From: Amphichorda felina
Lineage: Eukaryota; Ascomycota; Sordariomycetes; Hypocreales; Bionectriaceae
NCBI GenBank assembly: GCA_016490725.1
Contig: JAEMHR010000059.1
Span: 82,790 to 146,789, forward strand
Direction: 5' to 3'
Length of the DNA: 64,000 nt
In this document: in pieces, positions 56,603 through 64,000 of the stretch
Position numbering within the stretch: the stretch's first letter is position 1
Layout: each line of letters opens with the position of its first letter
Notes under the pieces: generated by a model
The model's input: only the letters and a program-made list of their open reading frames with translations
What the model was told of the DNA's origin: nothing
Database searches by the model: none
Made by a program: the position numbers and the translations under genes

Positions 56603-56626
56603 TTGGAACCTTGGAACCTTGGAAGG
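56603..56626. repeat. 8-bp tandem repeat (TTGGAACC)
   Basis: Three consecutive units, the last one TTGGAAGG. Related CTTGGAACTTTGGAA and CAGGTTCCAGGTTCC words occur in the 32.05 kb and 39.53 kb intergenic stretches. Confidence 0.7.
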
Positions 56627-58338
56627 CCTGCAGCCCTGCACTGCACCTAGACACCCGTGGACCAGCTCGCCGCCCACTGAGCCAACTGGACTGGACAGTG
56701 GACACCCAGGCTCAACCGCCCAACCGCCCAAGAGGCTAACCCGCAAGAGCTCTCTCTCCCTCAGCCTGCCAGGCGAAATTGATGCCGAGCGACGGGAGAT
56801 GAGACCTGGGTTGGCTGCATCGGTGGGGCCGAAGCTCAAACCGCCCACTGGAGGCCCGCCCTGTACAAGTCCCAAAAGTACCTCCTAGCGCTGACACCAC
56901 CTTCCGAGGCCGAGACTGTACTTGAATGATAGCACTGCGCATGTACCCGGCCCCCGGGCTGTTGCGGTGGGTCAGGCACCAGACGACGATGGATGCATCC
57001 CTCTTAGCCTCTAGCGGAGGTCTCACTTCTATGGTCAAATTACCACGCTGCGTTGCTGCGACACTTGCGGCGTTGCCCATCCCAAGAGCCGGACACCAAG
57101 CTTCTCCACAATGTGATCATCTCGCGGTGAAACAGTGAAATGCCGTTGTGCACATCCACCATCAATTCATCTTCCTCACATTGGACAATATTACTCGTAC
57201 TAGAGACCAACAACGCGCGTCGAGATTTGGCTCAGCCGACAGCGTTGTGTGCTGCGTCTTCGTACGAGCACCTACCTACCTTGCGAACGCTTACAGACCT
57301 TCCACAGCCGTCCGGCATGAAGTAATGCAATCTTAAGCGGGCGCCACTCTCAGTTGGGGAAACCTGCCGGAGCTGAGTCAGGAAGCAAGAGAGGGCAGAA
57401 CAGCCGCCAACGACGTCTTCGTACGAGTACGAGCACGCCCGACGCAAGGGACACAAACAAGGGCACAAACCATACATGGATGAGAAGCGCGGTCCTGGCG
57501 AGCCTTTTGTGATGCTATCAACAAACAATGGCAAACCGCGGCAAGGGAGATCTCAACCCTTTCCATATACTTGTACGAATATGTACTCGTAGCCCGTACG
57601 AGGAGGTAGGTATTCGAGTCTCGCTCGCGACTGCCCCACACAACCTCACACCATCTCCACGGCGCGTCGCCAACGACAACGGCACCGCAGCGCATCGAGA
57701 CAAGCCTTGGCCCGACAACGAAAAGGGAAGCCATTTGTATGTAGCAAGTACGAATCCCGAGCTCCTACATCACATGTCGGACCTCGACTGGAAGCAAACC
57801 AAACATTCTCCAAGAAGCAAACGAGGCCCTGGCCCCCCTGTTTGCCGAGCGGGACGTGCGCAATCATGCGCCCTCGTGATCGGCCCAACGGCGCAAATTG
57901 CGCCCAGGCGATCTTACTATACTAGTACATCTCCAAATACAGCCCTAATACGCGACATCTCAAAAACCGGCAATAGCTTCGCGACCAGGACAAATATCAC
58001 CACACTACGGATATTACTCCGTGCTTGTATTATTACTCGCGATACATACGTACATGTTTCAAGTCTCTCGTACAACTTCAGCTCTCCCGCTTATCATTCG
58101 TGGGGCCCTTGTACTTCCAGCACTCCCATCTTAAGACCCTGTAACCTACGAATACCGCTCACAACGAACACGTTCCCAGCCTTGCACTCCATGTATTATT
58201 CTCAGTCCCGGCTGGCTACCCTGTGGAAGTTTACGACATCAGTCAAGACGTCAACAACCAAGTACAATTCGGAATACCGTATATTAAACGGCATCGTTTT
58301 TAGTAGTCGTGCTTTTTTGCGAAGGGCAATTAGTAGTA

Positions 58339-58437
58339 CAGTAAACCTGGGTTATAACGATTACCTTTTGTAACGATGTCGCCGAATATCGTTAAATTTC
58401 CTGTCCACACCCTCATCATTATAACCCAGGTTTACTG
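58339..58437. mobile_element. 99-bp MITE, Tc1/mariner-pogo-like termini
   Basis: Perfectly bounded non-coding element. The 22-bp terminal inverted repeats begin CAGTAAACCTGGGTTATAA and match at 21 of 22 positions. Both ends abut a TA dinucleotide (58337-58338 and 58438-58439), the target-site duplication of Tc1/mariner transposons. An inner 7-bp inverted repeat (TAACGAT/ATCGTTA) spans 58371-58394. It has no coding capacity, so mobility would depend on a transposase elsewhere. Confidence 0.85.
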
Positions 58438-59731
58438 TACAGTGTAGTAGTGTGTACAGAGTACTCGTATTACTACTGGTTTTTCGTAGGGCCTCAGCGG
58501 TGCCCGGAATGTCTGACTCTGTGTCACCGTCCCGAGACACGGAGCCCAACGCCGTGAAACATCCCACCCTTGAGCCCAGGGTAGTATATTCGTTACGAAT
58601 ACGTAGGTAAGCGCCATTCCCACTCCGTACTTGTACTCGTAGTAGTTAAGACGAAGAGTACAGAGTAGCCGGCTGTCACAATCTATGTGAGTTTACTCCC
58701 ACATAAGTGTTTGGTGGATTAGCTTAATAAATGAACGATTCAACCTCTCGTGCAATGTTACCGTCGTACTTTATTTGCCCGTATACTAGTATCTTGGGCT
58801 TACTAGGCCACGAGAATACGGTTGATATCTGAGATGGACCACATAATCCCCTCAACACATAACACTTTGTATCCGCTTCAAGTACGTACTAAAGCTAGAA
58901 CTCTATACTCCCTTTCTAGCCTCACTCTCTTTGCTCTCAAGCGTTAAAATATCACGATCCGATCACGCAACTATAGAACACATTGGCGTCTCTCCAACTT
59001 TTGCTCGCTTTAGGTACGGGAGATCTAATCGAGAACAATTGGAGGGTACAGCAAGGGCTTCTCTAATCATTGCTTCGAGTCACAACCAATTAGCCCCTAA
59101 TATTACATTGAATTCTACCTATAAACTGACACGGAATGTACAAAGTTCCCTAATGGCCTCCGCAAAATGGCATCATGGACACTTCAGCTTGTAATCAGCC
59201 CAAGATTGGACGAGGAGAAGCTTAGATACACCCCAAAACCCCGTTTATCCTACGCCTGCTGTATCCCACACAAGATTGCCTGTGCCGAGTGTTATAGTAC
59301 TCGCAAGACAAGAGCATGAGACTCCGGTAGGCGTAAAATCTGGGGCCAGCGTCCGCCGCTGCTTGCATATCCACATTCCAAGACAAAGAGACGGCCGACG
59401 CGTGGGAAATGACACCAATGGATGCCCCGGGGGAGCGTCCGCACGTGCTACTGAATGCGGTCGGCACGTCGTCGTTGTTCTGCCGTAGTAGTATGCAAGG
59501 GTGCCCACGCTATGGCTGCAGCTGGAACAAAGAAAACATGCACTGAGTGGGATCGGCTGACCATGAGGGGGGAGCCAAGGTCGTATCTCTTACTCTTCGT
59601 TCCCGTCGTAATCATACAGGTTCAACTACGCGATGCGACTGATCAGCCGACCCAGGACGAGTGATGCCGGGCAAAATCTCGCAACGCACCGCAGTGAAAA
59701 ATTCCGGGAATCATGGTCCAGGCAAGCCCAA

Positions 59732-61287
59732 CTAGATCCTGATCGAAACGTCGTAAGCGTCGAGAAGGACTGCAACCACAGTTACGGCCAGGGTGTATGC
59801 AATGAGAATCGCCATTGTCACCCAGGGGGTGGCCTCTAACGTGTTCATAGTCATGTTGACCAACCCGGTAAGGAGGTTTGCAATCAGGAATATGGCCAGG
59901 CCGTTCCTATTGTAAGCGCGCAATACGCGACTCGTCGCTGTGAGATAAGCCTCCTTTTCTGACTTGGGGTCCTGCGCATTGTAGAATGCAGGGAAGAAGA
60001 TGGAATCGATGATGCAGAAGGCCAGTACCAACCCAGTATTGAAGGCGGCCACCCAAAGCACGTACGGTAAATTTGCTAGCCTTCGAGAGACCACTAGGGA
60101 GAGCCCGTACTGGTAATTTGTTGACAGGGCGTAGAGGGCGCACCAAATACCGGTCCACACAGTCAGGGTCATGAGCAGCGTGTTCCGCTGGACGCCAGCA
60201 CTAGGAGTGCTACGAGCATTCAACTTGCGGGGGACCACAAGCATACCCAGGCCCTGTCCGGCAATAAAGATGGAGAGATAGCCAGCGAAGCTGAGTATTC
60301 CCTCTCTATTCATGGAGATCAGGTCGACCCTTGGAGCAGTCAGAGCGTAGGCCTTGAGATCGGTAGTTTCGAGCAGCATTTGATATGTGCCACTGATGAG
60401 GAGGGCAAGCACGGCATGCGAAGGAACGACCGATAGAACGGCTTGGGACGCTGCCACAAAGGGAGGAAGTAGTCCGAGAGTGAAGAAGAAGTTCCAGTGA
60501 ACCCCGTACTCTGACACATGCTCAGCATACTCGAGGCCCTTAACGCTTAGTAGCCTCACAAAGCCCAACACGAGCAGAGGAATGGAGTGACGCAGAGACC
60601 CCAGTATGAGACGGAGCCATGGTACAGAGGTGCCAGAAGCTCTTTCTTTTAGCGCCGGCCGTGCAGCCACCAGGCCGGCAGAAAAGACAAAGGACCCTAC
60701 ACCAAGGTCCATGAGGGATGTGCCCCATGTCTCCACCTTGGCGAAGCGGCGTGGGAAGAGGTGGAAATCGACGGCCAGGATTGCAATAACAGTGCTGATG
60801 AGCATGCATGACCGATAAGTAGTTAGGAAGGGCTTGAGCGGCAGGGGGTCGAGCTGCTTGGAGCCATTCTTGGAGCCGGCACCAGGAGGGATCTTGGGCT
60901 TCCTCCTTGGCGCCACAGCGTTAGGAGGGAGGACGTAAATGAGGGTAGCCGGTGCTGCGAGGAGGAGACTAAGAAGAAGGGGCGAGCTCGAGTACAGCGT
61001 CATGACAAGCACAACGGTGGCGACATTGAGGAAGTAATCAACGGCAAAGGCGAGGAGACCGTATGGCTGGAAGAGGGACTGGCGGGATTGCAACACCGAC
61101 CACAGCAGCACGGCAACCTGTTCAACCTGTTCAGCCCCGACACCAAAGATTCCATGTATCTATCGAGGAAAATAAGACTTACTGGGGCGACACCAGCGAT
61201 GGCATTGACCTCTCCAACGGAGCCGCCAGACAGGTTGGAGACAAAGTCCTCCTTCTGCTGCTTGAGAATTGCTGCTGCGCTGGACAT
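59732..61287 (-). CDS. GWT1: GWT1, GPI inositol acyltransferase
   Basis: ER membrane enzyme that acylates the inositol of GlcN-PI early in GPI-anchor synthesis; Gwt1 is the target of the manogepix class of antifungals. Exons (minus) 61183-61287 and 59732-61117 give 496 residues, the usual length. Family features are the N-terminus KQQKEDFVSNLSGGSVGEVN, VAVLLWSVLQSRQSLFQPYG across the 65-nt intron, FLTTYRSCMLISTVIAILAV, DFHLFPRRFAKVETWGTSLM, MDLGVGSFVFSAGLVA, and SEYGVHWNFFFTLGLLPP. About thirteen hydrophobic helices are visible. Two tandem GTTGAACAG words precede exon 2; the nearer acceptor was chosen, and the other would insert three residues. Confidence 0.95.
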
Positions 61288-62240
61288 TATGAAAGACGAA
61301 AAAGGGACATGTGCATTCAGAGCATCGTTTCAGAAGAGCAAGAGAAAGGGGGCTAAAATGAAGTACGGGCACTGACAAACGACGACACCTGTCAAGATGA
61401 TTGCTCGTTGTCAACTTGGCCTTTCAGTGTTGATGGATGGCCGTTCCGGACCCTCAGCGTGGGGAGCTCTGGTGGGTCCTGGGCGGAATTTCGTGAGTGC
61501 GCTCGGGCCAATGAGAGGCCAGAAACCCGTTTGTAACGAAATCATCACGTGAAGCTGCCCGATATAGGTATCCAACGTCCAGTCGCGACTTCCATCCACG
61601 AGGCTGACGGCCAGATGCTGTTCTGTCATCTATCATCATCCATCAACCTTCAGCGTCCCGTCAACCCGCCGACCCGCCGACCCGTCAACATGTCAACTTT
61701 GTTAACATTTTTGGCCGCTGTTGATCGCCGTTGTGAAGCACAACCGACATGTTTTCCTCAACTCACCAAGATGCTCCTCCGCATATAGCTAAGAGCAAAC
61801 AGCAGTTCGCAACAAAGGAGCCTCCTACATGGCTACTCTCCGGCATTTAGGAGGGCACAGCCAGCATCCGTCCGCCTTTGTCCCGCCCACGTTGGGAGCC
61901 AGAGCGCCCACTACCCGCCGCACGCCCCGCGTTGTTTGCTTTTGTCTCTTTCATATCAAGTCTCGTCTTTTCTCTGTCACGTTTCGCCCCTCCCATTCCA
62001 GTGAATGAGGCGCTACAGGAGAAGCATATTGGCCATGAGCCTACGAGTAGTCGCTCGTCTCGCGCTTGTCTGCAACCACCCAATGCTATAATAAGCGACG
62101 GGTCCCGCCACTCCTAGGGCACCATGTCATCTCACCTCTCTTGTACAGTGTCCTAACTGAGGGCCTATCTTTCCTCCCCGTCCTCGGGAAACGACCTGTT
62201 AGCCAGATGCTTGGGATCTGGTCTGCCGGCAAACCCCGTC
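61288..62240. other. Divergent promoter region
   Basis: 0.95 kb between GWT1 and the Clp1-like gene. A short CCCGCCGA/CCCGCCGA/CCCGTCAA tandem lies near 61667-61690. No gene seen. Confidence 0.4.
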
Positions 62241-63428
62241 ATGGCAGTCACTATGGAGCAACGCCGACCTCGTCCGCTGGTGGCCTCGCTCTACACAGAC
62301 CCGGCAAGCCTTTCCGCATTCCAAGCCAAGCAGTCCAGTCCCTTGGAAACTTGGCTGTGGTCTGTGTGTCCCATGTCTTCTCATGGACCACCGCGGCCTG
62401 TCCTGCCAAACACTGACGAGGAGAGGGTGTCAGAGATTGACCATCAAGCTCTGGCCAACCTGAGGTCATTCGACGGCCAGCCGGCGGCTTACTCTCTAAG
62501 TAGCCTGCCTGGTATCCCGGTACGCTCCCTAGACACAGCTGTCTCGAGTTTATTGTCCTTGCAGCCCCACGGCACCTACTTCGAGGGTCGTCGTCACTCG
62601 GTGGCCTCGCCGAGCTCTCCGTCAGCCCCCCATCCCGGATTTAATTCTCCAGTCTTGCCGCCCACAACCGGACCTACTAGGCGAAGGCGGTCTGCTCCCT
62701 CCATTGGCTCTGCGCTGAGATACGCCCACTCTCGCCGGGGTTCTCGGGAGCCGGGAACCCATTGTGTGGTACCCAAGCAGCTGGACCGACCTCTGGCTCC
62801 TGTCAAGCTCCCTTGTGGGATGGAGATATGGTGGCCGTGTCAGCCCAATGGAGACGTCAAGGTTCACGTAGCCGTCATCTCTCGTTCTGGAATCGCTGAG
62901 AAGCTCACCAAGTGCTTCGATCCAGTGCAGTTGCAAACGTCCGCCCAGCTGCATGCTTCTTCCACCCAGACTCCTGCTTTTAACAGAACCATTTCCTACC
63001 CAGCTCCTGGCTCGGTGCTCCCAGTCCCGGGGTCCCTTCCTCAAACACCGCCGTCTGCCGTGTCTTCCGCACGACGCCTGTCCTTTGCTTGCTCCCCCAC
63101 TCCTATATCCCCTCGCTCGGGGCGTCGCCCCTCGCACCATGAGTTCCCGGGCGAGAATATTGGTGCGTTGCTCCTTACGATTCTGAGGCCTTGCTGAAGG
63201 TCGCTGACACGTCATGTAGATAAGGACCATGCCATGAAGCTTCTTCCCATCCTCGGTGCCATCTTACTCCAAACCAAACGACCAATCCAAGGGGATGAAA
63301 TCATTCATCTCCCTCTTCCTTTCCCAAGTGCCTGGCTCGAGACGGTCAGATATGTTTACACAGGAGACAGCGAATTCCTTTCGGAGTCGGTCAGGAGGAA
63401 TATCTTTCACCTAGGCGGGAAGATCTGA
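62241..63428 (+). CDS. Clp1-like (clampless-type) fungal protein
   Basis: Exons 62241-63162 and 63220-63428 give 376 residues. The C-terminal about 70 residues (MKLLPILGAILLQTKRPIQG, HLPLPFPSAWLETVRYVYTG, SEFLSESVRRNIFHLGGKI) have the BTB-like pattern of the Clp1 family, first known as a factor for clamp development in basidiomycetes; ascomycete members are of unclear function. The long N-terminal part is Ser/Pro/Arg-rich and probably disordered, apart from a conserved-looking KLPCGMEIWWPCQPNGDVKV segment near 200. The 57-nt intron joins NI to DKDHAMK in phase. The start could also be the ATG five codons downstream. Family assignment rests on pattern recognition of the tail. Confidence 0.65.
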
Positions 63429-64000
63429 TGTTCGTGTCACATTTTTGGTTGCCCGACCTCCACGTGTTAATTTCCTTACCCTGTCTCTCTATTTCTACTG
63501 TTACCACGAGAAGGGCATCCAGACGCGGTTATGCTTCTCTTCATACACCGGCTATGGAAAGTTGCCAACCTTTGCTAACACTAGTGTGCAAATGTTTGAG
63601 CAGCTATGCACAGGCGTTCATGTATCGTGGAGTCTCGGGTTGATTGATTTTCTTCTTGATTTTATTCTCATATGCCCTTTGTATTAGCTACATAAGCCAA
63701 TGAGATGGCGAGATATTTGCTATGCTCCGGGTTCGTTATGCCGTCGAGATGTGCAATAGCAAGAGGACTTTTGCTATACCGGCATGCTTTCCCCATTTGG
63801 CCCCGGAGTCGGAGGCTGACCGAAGGAATTCGGCACCCCGGATCTTTCTCTCATAGGGAAGGGAATCCTAGCTCAATTCCAACCTCGTTCTCTTTCGAAT
63901 CAAAGAACTTTTGCATTCGCAATGACGACAGTCCTAAGCATCAGGATCGAGACGCACAGCGATGAGTACCGATGAGAGGGGGGGGGGGGGGGAAACGGGG
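63429..64000. other. Window end, no gene; terminal poly-G
   Basis: 572 bp downstream of the Clp1-like gene with no coding signal. A run of 15 G at 63978-63992 sits at the very end, which may be a natural homopolymer or a sequencing artefact. Confidence 0.5.

Larger units (their letters stand above)
55769..59731. other. Gene-poor region, about 4 kb
   Basis: No supported gene between the Kin4-like start and the GWT1 stop. 55.8-56.9 kb is GC-rich and probably promoter/5' UTR of the kinase; long frames on both strands there lack motifs. 57.1-59.2 kb is AT-richer, with many TACTCGTA/TACGAGTA words and a MITE at 58339-58437. A tandem TTGGAACC repeat lies at 56603-56626. Confidence 0.5.

Noticed and set aside
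56103..56888. Overlapping long open frames on both strands (261 and 249 codons) upstream of the kinase gene
   Set aside because: No motif, no splice structure, skewed composition and equal openness on both strands; better explained as GC-rich promoter sequence.
57528..58373. 281-codon open frame ending in the MITE
   Set aside because: It runs into the transposon terminus, has low-complexity Thr/Ser/Arg composition and no recognisable domain.
1..64000. tRNA, rRNA, CRISPR or intact transposase genes
   Set aside because: I looked for TTCGA-type T-loops in intergenic stretches, regular spaced repeats and DDE-type coding sequence and found none that hold up; a covariance-model scan would be decisive for tRNAs.

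Overview
The window is nuclear DNA from a filamentous ascomycete (Pezizomycotina, most likely Sordariomycetes). Genes are split by many short introns (about 43-93 nt) with GTRNGT-type donors and CTRAC-type branch points. The proteome is fungal: a white-collar-2 photoreceptor partner, GWT1, a UPF0658 Golgi protein, an STB6-like protein, a Kin4-type kinase, a chitin-synthase-like glycosyltransferase, a HeLo-type/ankyrin protein and a Clp1-like protein. No tRNA, rRNA, CRISPR array or intact transposon was seen. I place 24 genes. All exon joins below are my own reading of splice sites and frames and are not backed by transcripts.

Layout. 0-6.5 kb: a P450 cut by the window edge, a CHIP-type TPR/U-box ligase, and a NIPA-type Mg transporter on the minus strand. 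7.5-17 kb: a HeLo/STAND-N-like ankyrin protein (minus), a short chitin-synthase-like GT2 enzyme, a multi-pass membrane protein and a small single-pass protein. 17.8-24 kb: four plus-strand genes, namely mitochondrial dihydroorotate dehydrogenase, a secreted Cys-rich GPI protein with a His/Asp tract, an aldehyde dehydrogenase and TIM10. 24.3-31.5 kb: an STB6-like protein (minus), the GID-complex RING subunit RMD5 (plus) and a UPF0658 protein (minus). 33-39 kb, all minus: an amidase, a small conserved protein and WC-2. 40.7-55.8 kb: RAD50 (plus), then on the minus strand PPP4R2, a SPRY/PPxY protein, a vacuolar Ca2+/H+ exchanger and a Kin4-like kinase. 55.8-59.7 kb: a gene-poor stretch holding a 99-bp MITE. 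59.7-63.4 kb: GWT1 (minus) and a Clp1-like gene (plus).

Most genes are housekeeping: genome repair (RAD50, PPP4R2), protein turnover (CHIP, RMD5, possibly the SPRY/PPxY protein), ion transport (NIPA, CAX), GPI and cell-wall biogenesis (GWT1, the GT2 enzyme, the GPI protein), mitochondria (TIM10, DHODH) and light sensing (WC-2). I see no biosynthetic cluster. The most unusual signals are in gene structure. The Ca2+/H+ exchanger appears to need a 3-nt microexon to rebuild its first conserved transport motif, and three genes need GC-AG introns to stay in frame.
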